A stretch of 64,000 nt of DNA from Comamonas testosteroni (GCF_030505195.1 NZ_CP129672.1:4994501-5058500); one strand, 5' to 3'. Counted from the first letter of the stretch, positions 7,780-16,394 are shown. Program-made: numbers and translations. Notes: a model not told the origin generated them from the letters alone.

Positions 7780-8913
7780 TCACGGTCTCTCCAGCACCGT
7801 CGCAATACCTTGCCCACCGCCGATGCATTGGGTGGCCAGGGCATATCGTCCCTGCTGTCGTGCAAGCAAGGCAGCTGCCTTGCCGGTGATGCGCGCACCA
7901 GTGGCGCCAAGTGGATGACCGATGGCGAGCCCACCGCCGTCAATATTCACGGTCTCCATGTCCAGGCCGAGGTCTCGGATGCAGGCCAGCGCCTGCGAAG
8001 AGAAAGCTTCGTTGATCTCAACCACGTCCAGATTGGCCACGGTGAGACCTGCGCGGGCCAGCGCCTTGCGTGCGGCGGGTATCGGACCGATGCCCATGAT
8101 CGCTGGGTCCACTCCCACGGTCGCGAAGCTGCGGATGCGCGCCAGTGCTTGCAGACCATGGCGTTCGGCAAAATCGTCGCTAGTGACCAGCACGGCCGCA
8201 GCGCCGTCGGTCAACGGCGACGATGTGCCCGCCGTGACCACGCCATCAGGCCTGAAGGCGGGCTTGAGCCCGGCCAGGGTCTCCAGTGTGGTGGCGGGGC
8301 GTATGCAGCCGTCGGCATCCAGCAGTTCTCCATCCGGTAAAAGAATAGGCACGATTTCATCGATCAGCAGACCCCGGTCGCGAGCAGCGGCGGCTTTCTG
8401 ATGGGATTGCAGTGCCAGCAACTCCTGGTCGGCGCGGGTCACCCCCCATCTCTGGGCCACGTTTTCCGCCGTTTCGCCCATTGAAATATAGGCGTCGGTA
8501 TTGGCCTGCAACTGGGGGTTCGGCGAGAAGTTGAAGCCGCCCTGCGGAACCATCGTCATGGATTCCACGCCCACGCAGAGGAAGGCGTCGCCCATGCCGG
8601 CCTCGATCTGCGCTGCGGCAATATGCACGGCCTGCATCGACGAGCCGCAAAACCGGTTCACAGTCATGCCGCCCACGGTCTCGGGCAGGCCGGCCAGCAG
8701 GCCGACGATGCGCGCCAGATTGTTGCCTTGCGAGGCCTCGGGGTAGGCGCAGCCGAGGATCACATCCTCCAGGAGTGCAGGATCCAGGTCGGAGCGCTTC
8801 AACAAACCCTGTACGACCTGGGCTGCCAGCGTGTCCGGCCGCACTTCGGCCAAGCGGCCCTTGCGGGCGAAGTGAAACGGCGAGCGCGCATATGCGGCAA
8901 TAACGGCTTTCAT
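7780..8913 (-). CDS. Thiolase (acetyl-CoA acyltransferase)
   Basis: A 377-residue cytosolic thiolase that splits 3-ketoacyl-CoA with CoA or condenses acyl-CoAs. The nucleophile is Cys89 in NRFCGSSMQA. The other active-site blocks are EINEAFSSQA, GGGLAIGHPLGATG and the C-terminal CIGGGQG with the second Cys. Sequence style is FadA/FadI-like rather than biosynthetic PhaA. The ATG overlaps the end of the upstream SDR remnant by four bases, so thiolase was probably the second gene of a two-gene unit divergent from the AraC-type regulator. It is now the only intact catabolic gene of the set. Confidence 0.9.
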   Translation of the reverse strand: MKAVIAAYARSPFHFARKGRLAEVRPDTLAAQVVQGLLKRSDLDPALLEDVILGCAYPEASQGNNLARIVGLLAGLPETVGGMTVNRFCGSSMQAVHIAAAQIEAGMGDAFLCVGVESMTMVPQGGFNFSPNPQLQANTDAYISMGETAENVAQRWGVTRADQELLALQSHQKAAAARDRGLLIDEIVPILLPDGELLDADGCIRPATTLETLAGLKPAFRPDGVVTAGTSSPLTDGAAAVLVTSDDFAERHGLQALARIRSFATVGVDPAIMGIGPIPAARKALARAGLTVANLDVVEINEAFSSQALACIRDLGLDMETVNIDGGGLAIGHPLGATGARITGKAAALLARQQGRYALATQCIGGGQGIATVLERP

Positions 8914-9419
8914 GACATGGGCTCCTTGCGATAGTCAATGCGCAGCGGCGCAGCGGCGTAGCGCTGGGCGGCGATGTTGCTGGACAACTGGCCAGCCATA
9001 GCTTGGCGTGCGGCCTCATAGGCATCCCACTTCTCGCCAGCATGCAGCGAGGAAGTAGAGACCTCTTCTCCACGCTCAAACCCCAGCAGTGCTGCATCGA
9101 CGAGGTCTTCGACGCCCGTCACGATGCTTGCATCCAGGCTCTCTACCGGCAATCCACCGATGGCCCAGAAGTCCGTGGCCGTGGCACCAGGCAACACTGC
9201 CTGAACCCGAACACCTTGGTCAGTCAACTCATGCTGCAGCGACTGGCTCAAAGCCAGTACAAAAGCCTTGCGCTGCTCGCCAGCGCGTTCAGCTGTTCGC
9301 CGCTGCGGGCGATCGGGATCAGGTCATAGCCACGCTGAGCGAGCTTTTGTTGCATGTGGCGCACCGATGCCGCTGGATGCCTCGGTAACGAGGGTGGTAC
9401 CGAGATGGGTTTGTGCCAT
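8910..9419 (-). pseudogene. Short-chain dehydrogenase/reductase, frameshifted and internally deleted
   Basis: Three pieces of one SDR survive. From ATG 9419: TTLVTEASSGIGAPHATK (the GxxxGIG cofactor loop, first Gly changed to Glu). After one extra A in the AAAA run near 9345-9348 the frame moves to LAQRGYDLIPIARSGEQLNA. This then jumps straight to KAFVLALSQSLQHELTDQ, in the frame that continues to the stop at 8910. A normal SDR has about 100 residues between these blocks, including the NNAG strand, the catalytic Ser and the Tyr of YxxxK; all are missing. The gene cannot make an active enzyme even if the frameshift were an error. Confidence 0.85.
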
Positions 9420-9489
9420 GGTGGAACTCCTTGAGGTTGATGGATGTTGTCCATGGCCTGAATGGTGCGATGTGCGTGGTTTGTCGTAA

Positions 9490-9506
9490 ATGACGTATAT
9501 AGTCAT
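9490..9506. promoter_or_regulatory. Operator candidate ATGAC-N7-GTCAT
   Basis: A 5-bp inverted repeat around a TATA core, placed in the 116-base gap between the SDR remnant and the divergent AraC-type regulator gene. It is well placed for an autoregulatory or divergent-promoter operator. Role inferred from position and symmetry only. Confidence 0.35.
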
Positions 9507-9535
9507 GAAAAAGGACATCGAAAAGGACGCTCCTT

Positions 9536-10480
9536 ATGCACCGCATCGGTTACATCCTGCCGGAAGGCTTCCAAGTCATGGCGCTGGCCACCCAGGCCGT
9601 GTTCGAACTCGCCAACCTGATGGCGGAGAAGCCTTTCTATGAGGTGGAGACCTATGCGATGAATGGCGCGGTCCGAGCTTCGGCAGGGCTTGCATTGCAG
9701 GCAAACCCTTTCACAGCCAACAGCAGGGCAGACACCTGGCTGGTTGCGGGCAATCTCACTCCAAGAGACGTCGCTCCGGCACCGGAGCTGATCCGGCTGC
9801 TGAGCAAAGTGACGGTATCCGCTTGGCGCGTGGCCGGCCTGTGCACGGGCGCTTTCCTGCTGGGCGACGCGGGCCTGCTTGATGGGCGCCGCGCCACCAC
9901 GCACTGGTATTGGGCCGAGGCCTTGCAGCAGCGCCACCCACAGGCGCAGATTGAGGCCGACCGCATCTACATTGCCGACGGACCGATCTGGACCTCTGCC
10001 GGTATGACAGCGGAGATCGACCTGGCGTTGGCGCTGGTGGAAAAAGACCTGGGCGCCAAGGTTGCACGGTCGGTTGCACACCGCCTGGTCATGCACCAGC
10101 GCCGCTCGGGCGGGCAGTCACAGCACTCGGAGATGCTCAAGCTGGCACCCAAGTCAGACCGCATCCAGCAGGCGTTGGAGCATGCTCGGCGCAACCTTTC
10201 TCAAGCATTGAGCGTGGAAGAGCTGGCAGAGGCTGCCAGCTTGAGTCCACGCCAGTTCAGCCGGGTGTTCACGGCCGAGACGGGGCAGTCCCCCGCCAAA
10301 GCCGTGGAGGGTCTTCGGCTTGAAGCCGCGCGGCTGATGATTGAGGGCAGTCGGCATCCGCTGGAGGTGATTGCTCAGGAGACAGGTTTTCGTGACCGGC
10401 GCCATATGCGCGAAGCCTTCCTGCGTGGCTTCGGCATGCCGCCACAGGCCGTACGGCGCGAAGCTCGGGTGGAGCCGTAA
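9536..10480 (+). CDS. GlxA-family (DJ-1/PfpI + AraC HTH) transcriptional regulator
   Basis: A 314-residue regulator. Residues 1-190 are a DJ-1/PfpI-like sensor domain (IGYILPEGFQVMALA at the start, AGLCTGAFLLGDAGLLDGRR with the nucleophile-elbow Cys, and THWYWAEAL). Residues 210-314 carry a two-helix-turn-helix AraC domain (LSVEELAEAASLSPRQFSRV and PLEVIAQETGFRDRRHMRE). Such proteins usually activate a neighbouring catabolic operon in response to a small ligand. It is divergent from the SDR/thiolase pair, which is the likely target. AAGGA stands 8 bases before the ATG. Confidence 0.88.
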   Translation: MHRIGYILPEGFQVMALATQAVFELANLMAEKPFYEVETYAMNGAVRASAGLALQANPFTANSRADTWLVAGNLTPRDVAPAPELIRLLSKVTVSAWRVAGLCTGAFLLGDAGLLDGRRATTHWYWAEALQQRHPQAQIEADRIYIADGPIWTSAGMTAEIDLALALVEKDLGAKVARSVAHRLVMHQRRSGGQSQHSEMLKLAPKSDRIQQALEHARRNLSQALSVEELAEAASLSPRQFSRVFTAETGQSPAKAVEGLRLEAARLMIEGSRHPLEVIAQETGFRDRRHMREAFLRGFGMPPQAVRREARVEP

Positions 10481-11002
10481 AACGTCTGACACGCTCCGTG
10501 AAATGCGTAACTTGCACCGTGCGTGGAACGACCAGCCGGGTACTGAGCCAACTGGCCATGATGGCGATCTGTAAACTGCGAACTAACTAACGCCGCAGTC
10601 GGCGCTGATGCGGGGGATATGCAAGTACTTGGATGTCTGCTCTAGCGCGGGGAGGCGGCTCCCCTGGGATCCCGATCTCTCATCATCTCGAATAAAAACA
10701 GGGTTGCTGTCAGCAGGCTGATGACTTGCGGGTGAGAGAGTTCCTCGCTGAGGTGTGCGATGCCCGTCAGCCTCCTTCAAAGTGCGGGGCACTGTGTGAA
10801 AGGTTTGGCGAGCATCACCTGAGGCTGGCCGTTGTAGTGCGCCTAAGGAGCTACTGGCAGCAGGTCCTGGTGTGTGGAGTTGCTCATCGTCTACGCATAT
10901 CTGCTGTAGAGCACGGAGCTATGCAACGACACCGATAAGTTCAAAAAGCGGCAGGCTTGACGCCTCACTGCCTTTGTTCACTGGATCTGCTCGGAAGCTC
11001 CG
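10481..11002. other. 522-base stretch without a recognisable gene
   Basis: Short open frames exist on both strands but none has a family signature or a good ribosome site. One small perfect hairpin (CGCCG-CAGT-CGGCG) lies near 10591-10604. The stretch may hold decayed gene remnants; I could not identify them. Confidence 0.5.
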
Positions 11003-12736
11003 TCAAAAAGTTTCCCAGTCATCGCCATGCTTGTCCGTAGCCTGCTGTGTTCCAGCGATAGCAACTGGTCGACGCAGCACAGGGGACTTGGTGGCCATGA
11101 ATGGCTTGGGTGACGACTCCGATACCTTTGCTACGGTCGCTGGTTTTGTCGGGTTGACCGAGGCTGCCTGCATTGCGGCAGAGGTATTTTGTTGGTGCTC
11201 TGACAACTTGAAGACTGCCACTGCTTCGACCAGCGACTGTGCTTGGTTGTGCAGGCTGCTGGCTGCGGCGGCCATTTCCTCGACCAATGCCGCATTTTGC
11301 TGCGTGGTTTGATCCATTTGGGTAACGGCTTCCCCAATCTGGGCCATCCCCGAGCTTTGCTCATGGCTGGCAGCGCTGATTTCACCCATGATATCGGTGA
11401 CGCGCCGAATGGCCGTGACCACATTGGTCATGGTCTCGCCAGCTTTGTCCACGAGCAAGGAGCCCTGCTCCACGCGCTGCACACTGGTGGTAATGAGCTG
11501 CTTGATTTCCTTGGCTGCCTCGGCTGAGCGTCCAGCCAGAGCCCGTACTTCGCTTGCCACCACCGCAAAGCCTCGTCCTTGCTCACCGGCGCGGGCAGCT
11601 TCGACGGCGGCGTTCAAAGCCAGAATATTGGTCTGGAAAGCGATGCCATCGATGACACCGATGATGTCGGAAATCTTGCGGCTGCTGTCATTGATGCTCT
11701 TCATGGTCTCCACGACCTCTGCGACCACTTCACCGCCCTGTGTGGCCACAGAGGATGCATTCACGGCCATCTGATTGGCCTCGCGTGCGTTGTCGGCATT
11801 TTGTTTGACCGTCGCACTCAACTGCTCCATGGATGCAGCAGTTTGTTCAAGAGCACTTGCTTGCTCTTCCGTGCGGCTGGATAGGTCGTTATTGCCCATG
11901 GCGATCTGAGCACTGCCCGACGCAACTCCCTGAGCATTGCCACGCACCGCCGACACTGTGCTCACGAGGCTGTGTTGCATGCGTTGCAGCGCACTCAGCA
12001 GTTGACCGGTTTCATCCTGAGACTTCACGGTGATCTGGCCGCTAAGATCACCTCTGGCCACACGGTCGGCTGCTGCCATGGCCAGGGACAGGGGGCCGGT
12101 GATGGATCGAGTAATCTTGATGGCCAGGGTTACCGCTAGAAGAATGGCGATTGCACCTGCCGCCAACACTTCCTGGAACAGATTGTCGGCAGCAGCTTCT
12201 GCCTTCTGGCTGGCCAAGTCGGAGCTTTGGGTCTGGTGATCCAGCATGCTGCGGATGACCCGCTGATATTCGAGTTGGTTGGGGCGCAGTTGGGTTTCCA
12301 GCAATCTCAGCGCTTCATCTCTTTGGCCCTGATCGAGCAGTCCAAGAAATTCATCACCGGATTTGAGGAAGGCCACGCGCCGCTGCTTCAGATCTTCCAG
12401 CAGCGATTGTCCCAGGCCGGAGTGCGTGTGCTTGCTCAGCGAATCCATTTCTGCAGCCAGCTCGGTGCGGGTCTTCTGAATCATGGCGCGTGCCGAGGCC
12501 TGGAGCGTCTCCGTGGAAAAGATCGCTAGGTTGCGGAACTGAATCGCCTGTTCATTGGCACCATCCGTGATGGTGTTCAGCGTGCGAATGATCGGGATTT
12601 GCTTCTGGGTGATGTCGGTCAGGGCTGAGCGCTGAGTCGACGACCCCCAAAGTGCCACCCCTCCCAGCACTAGTATCAGCACCATCAATGTCATGAACGA
12701 GAAAGTCAGCCGAGTGGAAATTTTCAAACGATCCAT
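11003..12736 (-). CDS. Methyl-accepting chemotaxis protein with CheR-binding pentapeptide
   Basis: A 577-residue inner-membrane chemoreceptor. Membrane segment 1 is at about residues 10-32, a periplasmic four-helix ligand domain (TarH-like) follows to about 190, then membrane segment 2, a HAMP linker ([20 protein letters not shown]) and a long cytoplasmic coiled coil. The signalling tip is intact: [20 protein letters not shown] and [20 protein letters not shown]. The extreme C-terminus DDWETF matches the NWETF tether that recruits CheR/CheB, found on high-abundance receptors. AGGAGG lies 8 bases before the ATG. No chemotaxis operon is adjacent. Ligand unknown. Confidence 0.92.
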   Translation of the reverse strand: MDRLKISTRLTFSFMTLMVLILVLGGVALWGSSTQRSALTDITQKQIPIIRTLNTITDGANEQAIQFRNLAIFSTETLQASARAMIQKTRTELAAEMDSLSKHTHSGLGQSLLEDLKQRRVAFLKSGDEFLGLLDQGQRDEALRLLETQLRPNQLEYQRVIRSMLDHQTQSSDLASQKAEAAADNLFQEVLAAGAIAILLAVTLAIKITRSITGPLSLAMAAADRVARGDLSGQITVKSQDETGQLLSALQRMQHSLVSTVSAVRGNAQGVASGSAQIAMGNNDLSSRTEEQASALEQTAASMEQLSATVKQNADNAREANQMAVNASSVATQGGEVVAEVVETMKSINDSSRKISDIIGVIDGIAFQTNILALNAAVEAARAGEQGRGFAVVASEVRALAGRSAEAAKEIKQLITTSVQRVEQGSLLVDKAGETMTNVVTAIRRVTDIMGEISAASHEQSSGMAQIGEAVTQMDQTTQQNAALVEEMAAAASSLHNQAQSLVEAVAVFKLSEHQQNTSAAMQAASVNPTKPATVAKVSESSPKPFMATKSPVLRRPVAIAGTQQATDKHGDDWETF

Positions 12737-13152
12737 TTCGCGCGCCTCCTTTAGCAGCCAATGTTTTCGGTTTGAGAGCTCGTGTCAATTTGTGTTCATG
12801 TATTCAAAGTGTAACTTTGCGAGGGTTTCAGGGGCGCCTTTTTTATGAGTGATTGCGGCTTCTGAACGACAGAGCCTAAGTCCTTGCCTTCTTCCTCCTT
12901 GCCGAACTGGATGAGCGTTGTTCCCTGTCCACTGATCTGCGTCATCCCGTCCGGCACTTTGGAGTAGCTGCCTGGACTCCAAAGCCAAGCTTTTCTTCAG
13001 GACAGGTCGAGATCTGCTCCAACTTTCGCTGGCCGGCTCCTGACTGGCTCACTGCAATGTTTCAGCCAATGCCGCAGTGCCATGCGTCGGCAGGGCAAGA
13101 CTGAGCTCCGATTGAATCAGGGTGGATATACGCGAAGGACTACCTTGAGGAA
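12737..13152. other. 416-base gap with a possible C-terminal gene remnant
   Basis: On the minus strand a frame open from about 12996 to a stop at 12796 reads as plausible protein (WSPGSYSKVPDGMTQISGQG, then TTLIQFGKEEEGKDLGSVVQ) but has no start codon and is closed by a stop just upstream. I do not recognise the family. The rest shows no gene. It separates the chemoreceptor and transporter genes, which lie on the same strand. Confidence 0.35.
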
Positions 13153-14109
13153 CTATGTCCCATGCAGGACGTGCAGCAGCATCAGCAGCAGCGGCATGGT
13201 CACCAGCGCCAGCAGTGTGGAGAGGGCAATGCTGGCCACCACCTCATCCTCGGCAACCTGGTAGCGCTGGGTGAAGAGCAGTGCGTTGGCGCCCACAGGC
13301 AAGGCTGAGCAGATCAGCATCACCCCCATGGCCGGGCCACGCAGCTGCAGCGTCCAGGCGCAGGTGAGAAACACAAGTGGGTGCACCAGCGACTTGACCA
13401 GCGTGATACGCATCGCGGCTCGCCAGTAAGCTCCGATCCTGGTGTATGCCAGCGTGATGCCGACGAGCAGCAACGCCATGGGACCCATGGCCGAGCCCAG
13501 CATCTTGAGCGAGGTATCAAGTACGTCAGGCAGAGGCCAGCCTGTCAATGACCACAGCAAGCCAGCCAGAATCGGCAAAGGCACAGGGTGGATGACGCTA
13601 TTGCGCACTGCCTGCCAGACAGTACGCCCCATGGACCGTTTGTTGTGGGTGTCGTCCGCATGCTGTTCACGCGAGGATGCCAACTCGAACACCATGGTCG
13701 CGGCCGTCAGCAATACCAGGGCGTGCACCGAGATCAAGGTGAACAGCGTCACCAGTCCCTGCTCGCCAAAGGCCAGGCCCACGAGCGGTACGCCGATCAT
13801 GGCGGCATTGCTGAACATGCTGGCCAATCCGCGCGCTGCAGCCAGGGTGTTGAAGCCGTAGACCAGCATCGTTGTCACGAATACGATGATGGCCGACAGG
13901 AAATACACGCCAATCGGTCGGTAATCCAATTCACCGATATGAACCTGAGCCATGGTGCGAAACAGCAGTGAAGGCAGCAGCAACAGGAACACAAGGTTGG
14001 ACATGTCCTTGACTGCAGCCTGCCGCACCAGCCCGACACGCGCCAGGCCAAAACCTGTACCGATCAACGCAATCACCGGTAGCAGGGCCGCTACTGCGGA
14101 ACCATTCAT
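13153..14109 (-). CDS. AEC (auxin efflux carrier) family transporter
   Basis: A 318-residue integral membrane protein of the AEC/BART superfamily with about ten hydrophobic segments in two halves. Seen: an N-terminal LLPVIALIGTGFGLARVGLV, the conserved NAAMIGVPLVGLAFGEQG in the first half, and CSALPVGANALLFTQRY in the second. Bacterial members (MleP, MdcF) carry dicarboxylates such as malate or malonate. The substrate here is unknown. GGAGAG lies 4 bases before the ATG. It has no obvious functional link with the neighbouring RNA-repair operon, although it lies downstream on the same strand. Confidence 0.88.
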   Translation of the reverse strand: MNGSAVAALLPVIALIGTGFGLARVGLVRQAAVKDMSNLVFLLLLPSLLFRTMAQVHIGELDYRPIGVYFLSAIIVFVTTMLVYGFNTLAAARGLASMFSNAAMIGVPLVGLAFGEQGLVTLFTLISVHALVLLTAATMVFELASSREQHADDTHNKRSMGRTVWQAVRNSVIHPVPLPILAGLLWSLTGWPLPDVLDTSLKMLGSAMGPMALLLVGITLAYTRIGAYWRAAMRITLVKSLVHPLVFLTCAWTLQLRGPAMGVMLICSALPVGANALLFTQRYQVAEDEVVASIALSTLLALVTMPLLLMLLHVLHGT

Positions 14110-14247
14110 TCAACTCTCCAACAAAACCGAATCGCTGCTTGCACCTTGCTCCAGGCTTGAGCATATGCACTTCTCGGGCGCTGAGCTTAACGCCTCTGCA
14201 CACTCGTTTTCGGATCCCGCTTCCTCTGCGAGCTATCGCACAACCTG

Positions 14248-14418
14248 CTAAATGAGCAAGTCTTGGTTGCTATTGGGCGAGGTGAAGCCCCAGCTTCGCT
14301 TGCCCGATTCACTGGCAAGCAGTGCCGTCAAATCGTGCTTCTGTTTGCAGTGCATGGCGCGCATGACCTCCTGTAGCAGGAATGCACCCGGAATGGCTTT
14401 GTGCTCAATGGTTTGCAC
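14248..14418 (-). CDS. 56-residue hypothetical protein at the end of the rtcB operon
   Basis: A GTG at 14418 preceded by AAAGGAG with a 7-base spacer opens a 56-residue frame: QTIEHKAIPGAFLLQEVMRA at the start, then MHCKQKHDLTALLASESGKR, ending NSNQDLLI. It begins 51 bases downstream of the rtcB stop on the same strand. The first half should be helical, with His, Cys and Lys-rich stretches, which would suit an RNA- or metal-binding peptide (speculative). No family recognised. The strong ribosome site is the main evidence that it is real. Confidence 0.5.
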   Translation of the reverse strand: MQTIEHKAIPGAFLLQEVMRAMHCKQKHDLTALLASESGKRSWGFTSPNSNQDLLI

Positions 14419-14468
14419 AATGGATCTCCTTTCAGGCAATGGGGCGTGAGTCCATGCTCTCGCTTCAT

Positions 14469-15695
14469 TCAACCCTTGATGCAGATCACCTGCTTGAGGG
14501 TATGGACCACTTCCACCAGGTCCTTCTGGGCGGCCATGACGGCGTCGATGTCCTTGTAGGCCATGGGGATCTCGTCGATCACGCCCTCGTCCTTGCGGCA
14601 TTCCACGCCTTCGGTGGCCTTGATCTGGTCAGCCACCGAGTACAGCTTTTTGGCCTTGGTGCGGCTCATTACGCGGCCCGCGCCGTGGCTGCAGCTTTCA
14701 AAGCTCTCGGGGTTGCCCAGGCCGCGCACGATATAGCTGCGCGCGCCCATGCTGCCGGGGATGATGCCCATCTCGCCGCGCTTGGCGCTCACGGCGCCCT
14801 TGCGGGTGACGAACACATCCTCGCCAAAGTGATGCTCCTTCTGCACATAGTTGTGGTGGCAGTTCACGGCCTCCACGTGGGACTCGAAAGGCTTGGTAAT
14901 CACCTGGCGCACGGTGGCGATCAGGTTGGCCATCATCACTTCGCGGTTGCTCATGGCGAACTTCTGCGCCCAGGACACGGCGCGCACATAGTCGCCAAAA
15001 TAGCGGGCACCCTCTTCCAGGTAGGCTAGGTCCCGGTCGGGCAGATTGCGCTGGTGCAGCTCGGCATCCTTCCTGGCCAGCTCGATGAAATGGTTGCCGA
15101 TGGCATTGCCCACGCCACGCGAGCCCGAGTGCAGCATGAACCAGACAAAGCCCAGTTCGTCCAGGCACACTTCCACGAAGTGATTGCCGCTCCCCAGGGT
15201 TCCCAGGTGCTTGCGGTTATTGGTCTTTTCGAGCCTAGGGTGCAGCTCGCACAGCGCGTCGAACTCGTCCACCAGCGTGGCCCATTTCTGGTCCACCAGA
15301 TCGGGAGGGTTCTCCCAGGCGCCAGGATCACGGCCACGGCTTCTGGGTGCCGAGCCATGGGGCACGGCTTTTTCAATGGCCGAGCGCAGCGTGGTCAGGC
15401 TGTCGGGCAGGTCTTCGGCGCGCAGCGTGGTCTTGGCGGCCATCATGCCGCAGCCGATATCCACGCCGACGGCTGCGGGGATGATGGCCTTGACGGTGGG
15501 AATCACCGAGCCGATGGTGGCACCAATGCCCAGGTGCACATCGGGCATGGCGGCAATATGTTTGAAGACAATGGGCAGGCGCGCGGCGTTGGTCAGCTGT
15601 TGCCGGGCTTCGGTTTCCACGGGCACACCCTTGGTCCACATCTTGACGGGCACGCCGCCAGCGACTTCCAGTAGTTGGTAATTGTGTTCGGACAT
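14469..15695 (-). CDS. rtcB: RNA-splicing ligase RtcB
   Basis: A 408-residue GTP- and Mn-dependent RNA ligase that joins 2',3'-cyclic phosphate or 3'-phosphate ends to 5'-OH ends. Seen: MPDVHLGIGATIGSVIP, the metal-binding AVGVDIGCGMMAAKT (Cys near 80), LGTLGSGNHFVEV, MLHSGSRGVGNAIG, NCHHNYVQKE and SHGAGRVMSRTKA, whose His near 334 is the guanylylation site. Length is typical of the E. coli type. AAGGA lies 7 bases before the ATG. It is the main protein product downstream of Ro60 and the Y RNAs. No rtcA cyclase gene follows, unlike enteric operons. Expression should depend on the sigma54 promoter upstream of the Ro60 gene. Confidence 0.96.
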   Translation of the reverse strand: MSEHNYQLLEVAGGVPVKMWTKGVPVETEARQQLTNAARLPIVFKHIAAMPDVHLGIGATIGSVIPTVKAIIPAAVGVDIGCGMMAAKTTLRAEDLPDSLTTLRSAIEKAVPHGSAPRSRGRDPGAWENPPDLVDQKWATLVDEFDALCELHPRLEKTNNRKHLGTLGSGNHFVEVCLDELGFVWFMLHSGSRGVGNAIGNHFIELARKDAELHQRNLPDRDLAYLEEGARYFGDYVRAVSWAQKFAMSNREVMMANLIATVRQVITKPFESHVEAVNCHHNYVQKEHHFGEDVFVTRKGAVSAKRGEMGIIPGSMGARSYIVRGLGNPESFESCSHGAGRVMSRTKAKKLYSVADQIKATEGVECRKDEGVIDEIPMAYKDIDAVMAAQKDLVEVVHTLKQVICIKG

Positions 15696-15821
15696 CTTGA
15701 TTTCCTTCAGGACCTACGCAAACAGGAGCGCAACAACGGACTGCCTGCTGAGGTAGTCGTCTTGCCTGGACCGGTTTTGCGCAAGTCGTTTCCTTGTTGT
15801 TCATGTCTTGGATGGCGGTCT

Positions 15822-15950
15822 TGCAGCGACAAGGGTTGGTGAAACATCGTGCTCTACCAGGCTGAGCTACAACAGCTTTGCAACTGCTGGCAGGATTCGA
15901 ACCTGCGACCACGAGATTAAAAGTCTGTAGTTCCACCGGCATTCGCTGCA
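15822..15950 (-). ncRNA. Y RNA 1 (YrlA-like, permuted tRNA-like domain)
   Basis: Read on the minus strand from 15950 to 15822. The outer stem is TGCAGCGA with TCGCTGCA (8 bp). An internal loop (ATGCC on one side, AACCCTTG on the other) is followed by the inner stem GGTGGAAC with GTTTCACC; this paired region with a loop is the expected Ro60-binding part. Inside, in permuted order: a small arm AGACTTTTAATCT (15914-15926, like a tRNA-Lys anticodon arm), a perfect T arm (GCAGG-TTCGAAT-CCTGC, 15890-15906), an acceptor-like strand CAGCAGTTGC, loop, the partner strand GCTGTTG, then TA and a canonical D arm (GCTC-AGCCTGGTA-GAGC, 15851-15867). Bacterial Y RNAs next to Ro60 genes with a tRNA-like domain are known (YrlA of Salmonella). 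Confidence 0.85.
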
Positions 15951-16002
15951 GGGCAGCCAAACCGAAAATTCAATGGGACTCACGCTTGCGCAAGTCTTGT
16001 TC

Positions 16003-16106
16003 AAAAAAGGCGGCGCGACCAGAGAAGCAAGACATAGCCATGACCGGTTTCCCGGCTGGGGAATCGAACCCCGGCAACCAGATGTAGTCCTGCTGGCATT
16101 CGCGCC
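16003..16106 (-). ncRNA. Y RNA 2 (T arm but no D arm), ends in a T6 tract
   Basis: Minus strand, 16106 to 16003. Outer stem GGCGCGA with TCGCGCC (7 bp); internal loop ATGCC / TCTCTGG; inner stem AGCAGGAC with GTCTTGCT (8 bp, one GU). It contains a T arm GGGG-TTCGATT-CCCC (16058-16072) and an acceptor-like hairpin closed by a GAAA tetraloop (CCGG-GAAA-CCGG, 16043-16056). There is no recognisable D arm. The outer stem is followed by GCC and six Ts, so the RNA can end at an intrinsic terminator made by its own closing stem. Leaky read-through here would set the ratio of Y RNAs to rtcB message. Confidence 0.78.
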
Positions 16107-16134
16107 AAACTCAAACCATGGTGATGAATGCCTT

Positions 16135-16270
16135 GCTGCGACAAGGGCTGGGTGAAACATAACCCGCGCTGTACCTTTGGCTACCGCTCGTTGATCTTTC
16201 GATCCGACGAGGCGGGCAGGAATCGAACCTGCAATCCGGGCACCCATGTAGTTCCACCGGCATTCGCAGC
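16135..16270 (-). ncRNA. Y RNA 3 (tRNA-like domain)
   Basis: Minus strand, 16270 to 16135. Outer stem GCTGCGA with TCGCAGC (7 bp), the same internal-loop sequences as Y RNA 1 (ATGCC and CAGCCCTTG), and the same inner stem GGTGGAAC with GTTTCACC. Inside: T arm GCAGG-TTCGATT-CCTGC (16216-16232), then an acceptor-like stem (CCGC-C-TCG with CGA-GCGG) whose loop folds into GATC-GAAA-GATC, then TA and a D-arm-like stretch with the GG pair (weaker than in Y RNA 1). The shared stems with Y RNA 1 show that they are duplicated paralogues with diverged inner domains. Confidence 0.82.
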
Positions 16271-16313
16271 CAGTCATTCAAACCGTTCAACTTCATCCAG
16301 GACATCTGCTGCG

Positions 16314-16372
16314 GGCGACAAGGGGTTGGTGAGACGGGACAGTTTGGATATGTAGTCCCACCAGCATTCGCC
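16314..16372 (-). ncRNA. Y RNA 4 (minimal, Ro-binding stem only)
   Basis: Minus strand, 16372 to 16314, directly after the Ro60 stop codon. Outer stem GGCGA with TCGCC, internal loop ATGC / ACCCCTTG, inner stem TGGTGGGAC with GTCTCACCA, closed by a loop of about 19 bases. It keeps the Ro-binding features of the other three RNAs (GCGAATGC, ACTAC, CACCAACC, CTTGTCGC) but has no tRNA-like domain, comparable to short second Y RNAs (YrlB) of other bacteria. Confidence 0.75.
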
Positions 16373-16394
16373 AACAACAGATAATCACTTCAAC

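Noticed and set aside
15822..16270. Ordinary tRNA genes (T arms with TTCGAAT or TTCGATT are visible)
   Set aside because: T and D arms are in permuted order or the D arm is missing, no CCA-compatible acceptor end exists, and the elements are closed by Ro-binding stems. They are Y RNAs, not tRNAs.
15373..16377. Several open frames across the Y RNA region and the start of rtcB
   Set aside because: They cross the RNA stems, have no family signature and overlap rtcB out of frame.
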